Shown piece after piece: positions 50,201 to 59,428 of a stretch of 64,000 bases of DNA. This stretch comes from Sycobia sp. Sy_11 (taxonomy: Eukaryota; Arthropoda; Insecta; Hymenoptera; Epichrysomallidae), in NCBI GenBank assembly GCA_018907035.1, contig JACCIC010000035.1, forward strand, positions 1,440,001-1,504,000, in the 5' to 3' direction. A model generated the notes under the pieces. It worked only from the letters and a program-made list of their open reading frames with translations. It had not been told where the DNA came from and did no database searches. Position 1 is the first letter of the stretch. The number at the start of each line of letters is the position of its first letter. The position numbers and the translations under genes were made by a program.

Positions 50201-52873
50201 AAAATGTTCCTTGAAGATGATAATGCCGTACATAAATTAGTCGCCAGTCAGTACAAAATCGCTCCCGAGAAGCTGATGAGGACCGGCGGCTACGGCGGCC
50301 TGCCTCGTAAGTTTAACTCAGGTCAATATAGATGTTTTGTTATTTTATTTACACATACGTAGCTCGGCAGCTCTATCATCACTCTCCTTTTTTCTCCAAT
50401 ATCATCATGATTTATGTTTGCCTTTCCCTGCACAATTTATCTTTGTACCTCCATTTTCAAAATCTGTTACTAGAACTTTGAAAAACAGCAATTCAACTAT
50501 ATGCGATTTCTCGTCAAAAGGGTATTTGTAAAAAAATAATATGCTTGTGATCTGAATCCTAATAAAATACTAGTTTTGAAATATTTATTGTGCTGCATAT
50601 AAATTGATAAATTATGCTAAATAAAATGTTCAAGCTTTTGCTTATCCATCATTGAATACATTTAAAAGCAGTACACGCAGAGCTCAGTTAGGGCATCGCA
50701 TCTTTTGATTATTTTCCAAGGTAAAACTGTTTGAAAGCCCAAACATAAATTACAATTGACTCGAAATTTAAGAAAATATGTTAGAAGCGTTTTCGCTAAA
50801 TATTTTATTAGTTAAGCAACACACATGGGAAATCCGCACATAGTATAATTATTAGTTTATTCTTATATATGTTGTACATTTTTAATGAAATTGAGATACA
50901 TTTTGAATTAAATTATATGATAATTATTTAAAATCTTATAATTTCATTAAATATAATGTAAAAGAAAAATAGTTATTTAAAAAAGAGTGTAACTTTCTAC
51001 TTTTATCTTTCTAAATTCAACACCAATAATTTGGTACTTCAAACAGAGCTTCTGAACTATGTTTAATATTTTAACAAATAGTTTTATTAATTGAAAAATC
51101 TTTGACGTTACAGCTTGTGGAACGCCTATGAAGCCAATGCCACCAACTAAATTAGTTCAGGATCAATTGCAAAGTGTTGCTAAAGCTCAGGCTGCTGCTC
51201 AGGCGGCTGCACAGGCAGCAGCAGCAGCTGCTGCAGCTCAACACCAACACGAAAGTCAACTGCAACTCGGTCCACCTCAACAAAGCCCACAACACCCACC
51301 GCATCCACAACCTTCTCCAATGATGCTGACACCACCTGGACCAATTCTTCCTCATACTCAGATCAGCATACAGGAACTACAAAAGAAGCAACAGCAGCAA
51401 CAGCAGCAGCAACAACAACAGCAACAGCAACATCAACAGCAGCACCAAGGACCTCAAATAAATCTGCATTCACCACATCACCAGATGGCTCAATCGCCAC
51501 TGCGTAGTATGCATACTCAGCAATCATCGAGTGTCTACGAAGTAGCTGCTCTAACTCCTGAGCTCGACACGCAAACTATTACGACTAAAATCAAAGAGGC
51601 ATTACTGGCAAATAACATTGGCCAAAAGATTTTTGGGGAAGCAGTTCTTGGACTGTCCCAAGGATCCGTAAGTGAGTTGCTGAGTAAGCCCAAACCCTGG
51701 CACATGCTTAGCATCAAAGGTCGTGAACCCTTTGTTCGTATGCAGTTCTGGCTTTCGGACCCTCAAAACGTTGATAAACTGCAGAGCTTAAAGAATGAGC
51801 GACGAGAAGCAAATAGAAAGCGTCGCAGTAGCGGTCCGGGTCACGACAACAGTTCTGATACTTCGAGTAACGATACCGCTGAGTTCTATCACGCTCCCTC
51901 ACCTGTACCTGGATCCGGACCCACGCCCGCTAAGAAACAGCGAGTCCTCTTTAGCGAGGAACAAAAGGAAGCGCTGCGACTAGCGTTCGCTTTGGATCCT
52001 TATCCGCATATAGGGACAGTCGAATTCCTTGCTGCGGAGCTGGCTCTTTCCACGAGAACGATAACGAATTGGTTCCACAATCACCGAATGAGACTGAAGC
52101 AGCAGCCGCCGCACGGGCAGCCGGAGCCTCAGACGGCTCGCGAATCTAGCCAACCGTTCGACCAAGTGCAATTTCGACTGCTTCTTAACCAAAGACTGCT
52201 GGATATTCAGAAGGAGAGGATCGGTCTAGGAAACGTTGTTCCTCTTCCATACACGCCCTATATGACTCCGAACTTTGCCGCTCTGGTAGGCAACGCCCTC
52301 AAGGAACAATGCTCAGGCCTTGATTTATCAATGGGAGCACTCAAGCGTGAGCCTGCTCAGGAATTCGAGGACGACGACGCCGAAGATGCGATGAGTAACA
52401 TTGGAAGCGAAGACTCGGACGGCTCTGGTGGCAGCATCAAACGCGAGCCAACGGAGATACCGGTACCAGCGAGCAGTACCTCCAGGTCGAATAGGCGCAA
52501 ACCCGCTGCACCCCAATGGGTGAATCCGGAGTGGCAGGAGCCCGCGAGGACCGGCGACGAGGTCATCATCAACGGCGTCTGCGTCATGCAAACCGACGAC
52601 TATGGTGTCAAGCGAGAAGCTGAAGAAACGGTGAGAGTGGAACCGACGCCGGTCCAGGACAGATACGAGGAGGACGCTCAGAGCGACGTCTCCTCGGTTT
52701 CCGCGGCCAACGCTCCGGATCGCGAGAGTCCATCACCGAGTCTCAAGTCCATACAGCACAGCCCTTCGACATCACCCAGACCACCCTCGACTTCGCAGCA
52801 TGTGTCGCAGACAGTCGAGGACAGTCCCAAGGATGTCGTAAAGCACGAGCCCGAAGAGACGTGGGACTATTAG
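37041..52873 (+). CDS. ct: Homeobox protein cut (CUT-homeodomain transcription factor), 3' six coding exons, spliced
   Basis: This is the gene for Cut, the insect member of the CUX family. It is a nuclear transcription factor that in insects sets external sensory organ, wing-margin and Malpighian tubule identity (family knowledge). Six exons join in phases 1, 1, 2, 0 and 1 to give 1513 codons plus TAG, with no frame conflict. In the joined protein the coiled coil is about residues 1-90, CUT1 about 402-478, CUT2 about 832-918, CUT3 about 1077-1156 and the homeodomain about 1201-1259. An acidic tail follows. Every CUT repeat carries the signature LGLSQG(S/T)VS(E/D)LL followed by KPW. The homeodomain has WFHNHRMRL, with the His at position 50 typical of the class. 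The first exon here starts inside the coiled coil, so the N terminus lies upstream of the window or in unrecognised exons. The exon boundaries are my reading of consensus splice sites, not of transcripts. Confidence 0.96.
37360..39390 (+). other. cut intron A-B
   Basis: This intron runs from GTAAGT at 37360 to GGCATTGCAG at 39390. It contains AT-rich DNA to about 38.0 kb, a pyrimidine-rich stretch at about 38.06-38.45 kb and an ACC/CAC-rich low-complexity stretch at about 38.47-38.53 kb. A long but low-complexity open frame runs from about 38460 to 38965. No exon with good borders and recognisable Cut similarity was seen. Confidence 0.8.
39391..40518 (+). CDS. ct: cut exon B: linker with polyQ tract and CUT repeat 1
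   Basis: The acceptor is TTGGCATTGCAG at 39390 and the donor is AAGAAAG|GTGAGT at 40519; both borders are in phase 1. The codon split from exon A reads Gly, and the frame continues [13 protein letters not shown]. The N-terminal part is a Ser/Pro/Thr-rich, probably disordered linker with a ten-glutamine run at 39651-39680 and an Asn-rich patch near 40030-40075. CUT1 occupies about 40277-40506. It begins [14 protein letters not shown], contains [20 protein letters not shown] and ends [16 protein letters not shown], so the whole first CUT repeat lies in one exon. CUT repeats are DNA-binding domains of about 75-80 residues that act with the homeodomain. CUT1 has [11 protein letters not shown] after KPW, which differs from the HML and REPF forms of CUT2 and CUT3. 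Confidence 0.96.
39651..39680 (+). repeat. PolyQ-coding CAG/CAA run in exon B
   Basis: Ten glutamine codons (seven... mixed CAG and CAA) follow ATGAGT in the exon B linker. Such tracts commonly vary in length. Confidence 0.95.
41553..41650. repeat. (CT)n microsatellite, interrupted
   Basis: A long CT run with GT and TTT interruptions in cut intron B-C. Confidence 0.94.
43047..43052 (+). promoter_or_regulatory. TATA box candidate in cut intron B-C
   Basis: CGCTATAAAGAGG lies at the left edge of the GC-rich island in intron B-C, on the coding strand. If used, it would give a transcript starting downstream of CUT1. There is no strong initiator about 30 bases downstream, so the call is weak. 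Confidence 0.25.
44246..44283 (+). CDS. ct: Candidate alternative last exon of cut (CUT1-only isoform)
   Basis: A strong acceptor (CACAATTTTTTCGTTGCAG, ending at 44245) lies in intron B-C. Exon B ends in phase 1. Joining it here keeps the frame and adds [12 protein letters not shown], then TGA at 44281-44283. AATAAA hexamers follow at 44307 and near 44463. Use of this exon would yield a protein ending just after CUT1, without CUT2, CUT3 or the homeodomain. The acceptor and AATAAA could occur by chance, and a 12-codon tail has little evidential weight. Confidence 0.25.
44507..44560 (+). promoter_or_regulatory. Candidate internal promoter / first exon of cut in intron B-C
   Basis: A consensus initiator TCAGTC at 44507-44512 in a GC-rich island is followed by GGACG, of downstream-promoter-element type, at 44540. 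A good donor, AACCA|GTGAGT, follows at 44561. A short non-coding exon here could splice to exon C, whose first in-frame ATG is at 47366. The product would keep CUT2, CUT3 and the homeodomain, comparable to the short CUX1 forms. This is inference from motifs. Confidence 0.25.
45318..45369. repeat. (CT)n microsatellite
   Basis: About 26 units in cut intron B-C. Confidence 0.96.
45837..45891. repeat. (TA)n microsatellite
   Basis: About 27 units in cut intron B-C. Confidence 0.96.
47170..47231. repeat. (TA)n microsatellite
   Basis: About 31 units ending 120 bases before the acceptor of cut exon C. Length change here could affect branchpoint spacing or structure. Confidence 0.96.
47352..47772 (+). 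CDS. ct: cut exon C: linker before CUT2
   Basis: The acceptor is GTATGTTTCAG at 47351, the donor is AACGC|GTAAGC at 47773, and the phase changes from 1 to 2. The exon encodes a Gly-rich opening ([16 protein letters not shown]), a Ser/Asp-rich middle ([16 protein letters not shown]) and a conserved module reading [21 protein letters not shown]. The last segment matches the RVAELYQEELARLMGR-type motif that precedes CUT2 in CUX proteins. Third positions are strongly G/C, unlike the AT-rich introns around it. Open frames on the opposite strand here are by-products of that codon use. The first in-frame ATG (47366) could act as a start for a transcript that begins inside intron B-C. Confidence 0.93.
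47773..48924 (+). other. cut intron C-D
   Basis: This is a 1.15-kb, very AT-rich intron running from GTAAGC to CCATTTTTCAG. I saw no repeats or candidate exons in it beyond short homopolymer runs. Confidence 0.85.
48925..49579 (+). CDS. ct: cut exon D: polyalanine linker and start of CUT repeat 2
   Basis: The acceptor is CACCATTTTTCAG at 48924 and the donor is AAGAGG|GTAAGG at 49580; the exon enters in phase 2 and leaves in phase 0. The split codon with exon C reads Ala, followed by [18 protein letters not shown] and a helical stretch [15 protein letters not shown] twelve-alanine run lies at 49130-49165, followed by [20 protein letters not shown]. Such runs are typical of repressor regions in insect homeobox proteins. 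The exon ends with [10 protein letters not shown], the first helix of CUT2, so CUT2 is interrupted by an intron while CUT1 and CUT3 are not. Third positions are GC-rich. Confidence 0.94.
49130..49165 (+). repeat. Polyalanine-coding GCN run in exon D
   Basis: Twelve alanine codons, mostly GCC with some GCA, GCT and GCG, lie between a Gly/Ser linker and [10 protein letters not shown]. Confidence 0.95.
49580..50047 (+). other. cut intron D-E, interrupting CUT2
   Basis: This is a 468-bp AT-rich, phase-0 intron from GTAAGG to TGATAATTCCAG. I saw no other features in it. Confidence 0.88.
50048..50306 (+). CDS. ct: cut exon E: body of CUT repeat 2
   Basis: The acceptor is AATTCCAG at 50047, the donor is CTGCCTC|GTAAGT at 50307, and the phase changes from 0 to 1. 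The exon encodes [20 protein letters not shown], then [20 protein letters not shown] and [20 protein letters not shown], which is the core and recognition helix of CUT2. A basic Gly-rich linker ([11 protein letters not shown]) closes the exon. CUT2 and CUT3 bind DNA together with the homeodomain in CUX proteins (family knowledge). Third positions are less GC-rich than in exons C and D. Confidence 0.96.
50307..51113 (+). other. cut intron E-F
   Basis: This is an 807-bp AT-rich intron from GTAAGT to TTTGACGTTACAG. I noticed no repeats or exon candidates in it. Confidence 0.87.
51114..52873 (+). CDS. ct: cut exon F: CUT repeat 3, homeodomain, acidic C-terminal tail and stop
   Basis: The acceptor is GACGTTACAG at 51113 in phase 1, and TAG is at 52871. 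The order is an Ala/Gln-rich run (51179-51240), a Pro-rich patch and a 14-Gln run (51389-51430). CUT3 follows at about 51562-51800 ([15 protein letters not shown], then [20 protein letters not shown]). Next come a basic NLS-like stretch (RREANRKRR) and the homeodomain at about 51932-52108. The homeodomain begins [19 protein letters not shown] and ends [16 protein letters not shown], with W48, F49, H50, N51 and R53 in the recognition helix. The tail holds [19 protein letters not shown], an SGLDLSMG motif and acidic/Ser stretches. It also has four Psi-K-x-E sites (LKRE, IKRE, VKRE, VKHE). The homeodomain and flanks match the insect Cut type more closely than vertebrate CUX. Confidence 0.97.
51389..51430 (+). 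repeat. PolyQ-coding CAA/CAG run in exon F
   Basis: Fourteen consecutive glutamine codons are followed by a His/Gln mixture to 51448. The mix of CAA and CAG codons suggests an old, maintained tract. Confidence 0.95.
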
Positions 52874-53890
52874 AGAGGAATAAATGGAAGTGTGCGTGTG
52901 TGTGCGAGCCCTAATTGAGAGCTACTATCAATCGGCTCGGACTTATTTTCCAAGTGTATTTATTCCAAAGCTGTGAGCTGGCCAAGGCGAACCAAACAAG
53001 ATCGGTCGATCAAAGACTGAGTATCGGTCGCATCCTGTATACGGATGACAAATATCTTAGTTAAGTTGTTTTTTTTAATTATCATAATAAAAAGCCAGCA
53101 ATAGGATTCGGTGGGAGCCGGGTCCTGCCTATGGTTAGGGCATTAACATATTGAAAGGATACGAGTAAGAGCAAGTACTATGAGCACGATGATGACGATA
53201 TATTGAGATACCGAGCAGAATCAAAAGTAAGGGAAGCTGCAGAAACGTCGGAAACTCATGTTTTAGGGTCTACTGAGAGTTAAACTCTTATTTGGGCGAA
53301 ACGCGAACAACGAACGTATGGAAGAACAAAGAAAGAAAAGGTGAAAATAGAAGTACGGCGACGAATAGAAGAATCGTAATTTAGTAGTAAGAAATCGAAA
53401 TTTGGGAAAATCTCTTTCTCCTACGTTCCCCAATGAACTGGATTACTATAACTGGGGTGCGAAAGGTGCCGGAAGGATTTTCTCTGCAAACAGTGCAATC
53501 TCCACGTAACCAATTGTTAGATTGATTTTTAAATGAATGCTAGTGAAAAATTAAATGAGAGGCAAAAAATGAGAGAGAAATAGCAAGTGTGTGCGTGTGA
53601 TTATTGCGTGAAAGGGGCTGAAGAGTGAAAGATTGAGATTAAGCTCGCGTCGTGAGCGAGTATGAAAAAATGCATAATTGTGATTCATGTTATCGTTTAT
53701 ATTGCTCCCAATTCCCCATGCGAAATCTCCTTCTTAGTTGTTAAGCTGTTGACGTTATTGCATATATTTCACTCTCGAGTTGCGTAAATACGAAAGAAAA
53801 TATAAATATATATATATATAAACAATCGTCGATTTTTACGTTGTTAAAAACAAAGAATAAAAAGAACAAACATGTGCGTGTCCAATCTTC
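52874..53890 (+). other. cut 3' untranslated region (estimated extent)
   Basis: The sequence after the TAG has no long open frame. It contains AATAAA-type hexamers near 52881, at 53086 and at 53856. The last is followed within 15-25 bases by a GT-rich ATGTGCGTGTCC element and is the best-formed poly(A) site. Longer isoforms that read into the (ATT)n region near 54.0 kb are possible. The end point is inferred. Confidence 0.6.
53856..53880 (+). promoter_or_regulatory. Poly(A) signal with GT-rich downstream element for cut
   Basis: AATAAA at 53856-53861 is followed by AGAACAAAC and then ATGTGCGTGTCC, the usual arrangement of hexamer, cleavage region and GU-rich element. An earlier AATAAA at 53086 lacks such a neighbour. 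Confidence 0.55.
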
Positions 53891-54014
53891 TTTCAATTTT
53901 CTCTTTTGCTTGACCGATATTTATGTTGCGAGAGAGAAAGAGACGAGATCGATCGCGTCGATCACATATAGACACCGTTACCAATGTTAATTATTACTAT
54001 TATTATTAATGTAA

Positions 54015-54084
<70 letters not shown>
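54015..54084. repeat. (ATT)n trinucleotide array
   Basis: About 23 uninterrupted TTA/ATT units lie shortly after the best cut poly(A) site. Shorter interrupted TTA runs continue to about 54160 and near 54495-54520. Confidence 0.95.
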
Positions 54085-55021
54085 GTATAAGTACATGATT
54101 ATAATATTATTACTATTACGTTTTCATTATTATTATTGCTAATCTTTCAATCATTATTATAGTGCAAAAACAAAAGAAAACATTGTATAGTAATTAATAA
54201 CATTTTATTCATTATTTTCTTTGCGACAAGCGAAAGGGCCTAGCCAAAATAAATGAAGTTAAATAGATGACTCGTCGATGTCTTATTTTCATTTTTGTAT
54301 TTCTTAAAGAAAAAAAATGAAGCAAACACAAATGTAGTCGATGAGACAACAATGAAAAAATAATGCAAATGCAAGCAATCGAAATGCTGTATAAAATAAA
54401 AATTGTAACGTAGAAATTCGTATAGAAAATTCTGAATTTTCATTATTATCATTGTCATTTGACCATATTATAATTATATTATGCATTAAAAATTATTATT
54501 ATTATCATTATTATCATAAGATAAGTAAGGAAAAACAAAAGTAAACGAAACGGCTTGTGAAGCCGATGTGATAGAGCTTACGCGCTGCGAGAGGCTAAAG
54601 GGACAGGCTCAGTGGTTCCCAACTGCGCATAGAGAATCTACTTGTAGACTTGCGAGGGTACAAGAGCCGACCCTTCAGACATGCAGTACTAGATAGGAAG
54701 TACGTAGAGAGCTCCCGAAACGCGAAAGCAGTTTTCCAAGGGAAAACGTCTATATTGTAAATAATTTTGTATATAAATCTAAAAAAATGAGAATACAGAC
54801 ACAAATACACAGCAAAATTGTATAAAAATAAATATTACTCTTAATTATTGCAGTTAAATCCGTATAAATATCGTATATGTCCGCACGATAAATAACAAAT
54901 GAAGAAAATAATGGTATGTTGCGATAAACACAGGATCGAGAATCTATATCGATCTTATACACAGAAAGACGCTTTCTGTGGTCCCGCGATCAAAAAAATG
55001 TCGCGAGTTATACGCTCGGTG

Positions 55022-55023
<2 letters not shown>

Positions 55024-55081
<58 letters not shown>
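55024..55081. repeat. (TA)n microsatellite
   Basis: About 29 units. Confidence 0.96.
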
Positions 55082-55665
55082 CATTAGCAAAATGCCATGG
55101 AACGAGTGCATCGTGCGTGAAAACTCGATACAATAGACGACTGATCGAGGCAAAAATCTTTAACTTCGATATTCCGAATCAAACTAGTGTCTACCAGATT
55201 AAGCTGTACGTATTATCTTTAATTAAATTCTAGTCCGCAATTTCAAGGAAATCAGAGAGAGAGAGAGAGAGAGAGAGAAGTGGACAGTGACCGAGACATT
55301 TGTTAATATAAATTAATGGGACGTCTAGAATTTTAGTATATCAGAACAGCGGATATTTAATCTTTCAAAATCGACCGGTGTTTATTTTTATTATTTATTT
55401 CATTCAAATTTAAAGTGTACAAGCAATTAAGGTTTCTAATATACAAGTACGATGTCGGATTGGCCGGATAATAGAATGATCTATATAAACAAACATATAT
55501 ATATTTCGTACATTTGCACTTCAATTTTGACAAATGGAATATTTAAAGGAGTGGTGCAGATTGACATTTTTTTAAGAAAGAAACAAACTATGATTTTCAA
55601 TACACGCTTCTTGACTTAAATAACTTAATAATTTGTATTCGATATCTTTAATCTTTATTTAATAT

Positions 55666-55668
<3 letters not shown>

Positions 55669-55731
<63 letters not shown>

Positions 55732-55753
55732 GCACACACACACACACACACAC
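55669..55753. repeat. Compound (TA)n-(CA)n microsatellite
   Basis: About 30 TA units, then ATG and about 10 CA units. Confidence 0.96.
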
Positions 55754-56131
55754 ATACATACTTATATACACATTATGTGTAGTCAGTAAAACTCAATAAT
55801 ATTGGATAATGGTGACAACGATAAAAACTTATTCCAACAAAAGTCGGCTTAGTAATATATAAAAGTTTCAGCAGCTCGTACTACTTATCTATACGACCAT
55901 TGCGAGAGGGTAATGTGTAATTCTCGCTCCGGAAATGCTCGATCAGCGGCGGACCATGGCTTTTGATTTCTCATTCATCGAATCAGTATAACTATCGTCT
56001 TTGTAGATACTCGAATAAAGTATGAGTAGCCAATAGCTTTAATTATTTAAATTGGGAGTCAGAAGTAGAGAGGCAGAGAAAGTGTGTAAGTGTGCGTGCG
56101 TGTAGGGAGAAAAAGAATGAGAGAACGAGAG

Positions 56132-56165
<34 letters not shown>

Positions 56166-57253
56166 CGGATAAGGAAGGAGCTATTCGACGAAAAATACAT
56201 GTAATATAAATAAAATTTTCATGAAATTTGCAGAGCGCAAAAGCCAGGATCCGTAAAATTGCGATACAGGAGATTGCGCACATGCAAGCTTCACTGACAT
56301 CGGTGAAAACGTCGAAAGAAAAATCATATCGTAAACCTAACAATGAATATTTTACAACATAAAGAATGTAGATAGAACATAAAAAACTTATTGAGATACT
56401 TCTTTTCCTGAATTTTTCCCCCAAATCCTATTCCTTTCGTTATAAAAACAATAAGATAACGGATAAAAAAACGAACAAGGCATTTTAAGATAATCATGGA
56501 GAGCTAGAAATACAGAAAACGTAAAGACACAAGCGCACTGTTGTCTTTTTCAGTAGTGAAAATAATGTATCAAAGAAAAATCGAGAGCGATTTACCTGCA
56601 GTAATAAATAGTTTAATAATTTGTATTTCATTTCGAACTGTATTATATAGCTTAAAGTTATCCTGTACATTGCATAAATACTATTGCACTATTGTTTTAA
56701 AATTGTACGTTTATGATTATTAAACGAAGATTAAAAGAAAAATAAATAAGGTATACAAAATATTGACATACGTGAAAAATTTATTGTCTTCAGCTTATAT
56801 AATGCTATTTGGCAATTCAAGACATAATAAAAATAAGAATTGATACAGGAAACGAGACACTCATATCCTCTTCCACTAAGAAACAGAACGAGACATTCTG
56901 GTTGAAAGCTTATTTGTGCTTATATCGTCAATCTGTTCCTGTCTAAAGTCACAATATCAAGGAACAAATATTCAAGGATTCTTTCATTGTATATACATAT
57001 ACATATAAATTATATATTATTCATATCATTGTCTTCATTGAAAATTTCTAAATTAAAGCCTGTATTAAAAAATTATACTTTTTTTATTAATTATTTAGTA
57101 GTCCTATACCTTCATTAAGAATACATTCAAATGCAATATCATAGTAGGAAATAACAAATTATTTGATATAATTATATTTTAAATACATATAAATTATAAA
57201 TATCAGTTAAGGAATCGATAGTATCTACAGCTGAGATACAACTATTTACCATA

Positions 57254-57321
57254 TATCGATACGAGTTTTCAGTTACCATCACTAGGTCAACTTTTACATT
57301 CAACGCTACCAACAGATGGTA
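57254..57321. promoter_or_regulatory. TATCGATA plus TACCA-N5-TGGTA palindrome cluster
   Basis: TATCGATA at 57254-57261 is the DRE/BEAF-type core used by insect housekeeping promoters and boundaries. TACCAACAGATGGTA at 57307-57321 is a perfect 5-bp inverted repeat around ACAGA. They lie 45 bp apart in otherwise plain AT-rich DNA between convergent genes. Boundary function is a guess. Confidence 0.25.
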
Positions 57322-58605
57322 TTTTTAATTTAAATTACTTATCCATGAATATCTAAAATTTTATTTAAAATTCTGCTCACCATAATAATAATTCACAAAT
57401 GTAAATTATTGAAGAAAATCAAAAAAATTTTGTACTACGTAGAAATCAAATGAAAAAGACATTTAAAAACTAGAAATTTCTTAATTTTGAAATAAATAGC
57501 ATTCACTTTTTAATTATTAAACAATTTATCTAAATAGCTCTAATCAGGGATTTTTAAAAATTATATACACAATAAATGAAATTTAATTTTTTAGTTTAAT
57601 GATCGATATTAAATAAGGTAAACAAAATTGAAATTGTGTATAAGAGAAAGATAAAAATTTGGAACAACTATTACGAATAATAAAACATTTCTGTAAAATA
57701 CTCATTTCTATTGGAATTCAAGTTGTGAAATACATAGTTTCAAATCGCTTACAATGTCTTTTTTATGATCACGAACCTCTTTTTAATTAAAAAAATTCAT
57801 TATATAAATTTTATTATTATCATGTATTTTTATAATTTATTTTCATTGTATTATTTTGGCATCCTGTGAATTAAATAAATATTTAGAAGAAGCTAATAAA
57901 ACGTGTATGAGCATAGAAGTATTACTTAGTAATTTCAGCTAATAAAATATTTCTACAGAAAAATATATAACAAATTATATTTTAATTCTAGTTATGTATA
58001 TAACTTCTGTAGAAATTATAATTGTTAAAAAGATTCTTAATTTCTGTTACAAAAAATATTCCTGCGTTTGTTCTTATTTATTGAATGTTAATAACGAAAT
58101 GTATTTTTCTAAGTTTAAGTATTTCAGTGCGATATCCTTAGAAAGAATCTCACAAAAAACTTCTGTATCATTGTTTTTGCAAACGATTAATCGACATCAA
58201 AATGTTCATTTTAATCATTATCGTATGATAGTAATTCGTATGTATATTTTTTATCACTGGCAGTACATTCAACCATTATTATTTTCACTTCGTTCTTTTC
58301 AACTTTACAAAAATTTATTTATATTAAAGTAAGAAAATACGAAACGACGCTGAGGAATCATTATCGAGTAATAAACATAAACGAATTATTTTTTAAATTA
58401 CACGATTCAGGGTTTCAAAAATGGTTAAGAATGGTAGGAGTTTCTGGACGAATATCATGATAAATTGAGAGGGAGCAGATAAAAGGAGGGACGTCAAGTT
58501 TACAATAATTATTAATATGAAGGTAGCAGTCGTAAAGATGATTTTTTTATATTATGAATAGTCGTAAATTTTTTAAAAGATGAGCTGCGCGAAACCTTCC
58601 GTAAT

Positions 58606-58749
58606 TTATTTTCCAGTTAAAAGGATAGCAATTTGTTGGATGGCTATGGCCAAGGGCTCGATAGAATTCCATATGAGCTCTTCTTGACTTCTCTTAGCAT
58701 AAGAATAAGTGGCAGGCTTTGTCCATGTTTTTAGTGGCACTGCTGTTCG
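58606..58749 (-). CDS. Candidate small or terminal exon of an unknown protein
   Basis: This minus-strand frame is open for 47 codons before TAA at 58606, in a segment of clearly higher GC than its AT-rich surroundings. It contains PLKTWTKPATYSYAKRSQEE, then LIWNSIEPLAIAIQQIAILL and TGK at the end. The composition looks like real protein, with an amphipathic helix at the C terminus. A branchpoint-like GCTAAC and an AACAG acceptor sit at its 5' edge, but the polypyrimidine tract is poor. I do not recognise the family. It could be a last exon, a fragment of a mobile element or chance. An upstream donor after the UBE2G1 stop is on the same strand. Confidence 0.3.
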   Translation of the reverse strand, partial: RTAVPLKTWTKPATYSYAKRSQEELIWNSIEPLAIAIQQIAILLTGK

Positions 58750-59317
58750 TTAGCTTTATGCCTAACTTCACTTTATTTTTACAATGCTTATGGCTTTCCT
58801 AAAAAAGTTTAAAATATACAAATATAATAAAAACTTTTGAAAATGGTATAATGTATGAATTCTGGAAAAAAATTAATGCATGTATGAGATATTCATTTTT
58901 TTATAACTTTTGAAATTCATAAATTAAATCACATTAACCTTCTTATCTTTTATTTATATAAGTATAGTAAGATAATTATGACAATAGAAAATTATTTTCT
59001 ATAATTGTTACTATATGCTTCATAAAACAAATAATAAATATTAAAGCATAATTAAAATTTTTTTTATTTAATGTAATAATCATTATTATGAGTCCAAGGT
59101 ATTATCAACATATTAGACATTAATTAATAAAATAATCCATAATTAATTCATTTAGATATCTGTGTAACAGTTACGATTTTAGTTTGTGAGACATTTTACA
59201 CTGATCCCATCGAGGGAGATACTTTCAGAATCTAAAAATTAACTTACATATCAGTACTGAACTTTTTTACATCACATTAGCCAATATATATATATATATA
59301 TAGTTAGAGATTTTAAA

Positions 59318-59428
59318 CAGTATTTATATTTTGTATTTACATTCTAAGCAGTATTTATATTTTGTATTTATATTTTAAGCAGTATTTATATTTTGTATTT
59401 ATATTTTGAGCAGTATTTATATTTATTC
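59318..59428. repeat. 31-bp tandem repeat, about 3.5 copies
   Basis: Copies start at 59318, 59349, 59380 and 59411, each beginning CAGTATTTATATTTTG. The spacing is exactly 31 bp. The copies differ at only a few bases (for example TAAG against TGAG at the end). Confidence 0.92.

Noticed and set aside
54610..54627. CAGTGGTTCCCAACTGCG, resembling a hAT transposon end
   Set aside because: No matching inverted end or 8-bp target duplication was seen nearby, so a lone 18-mer is not enough to call an element.
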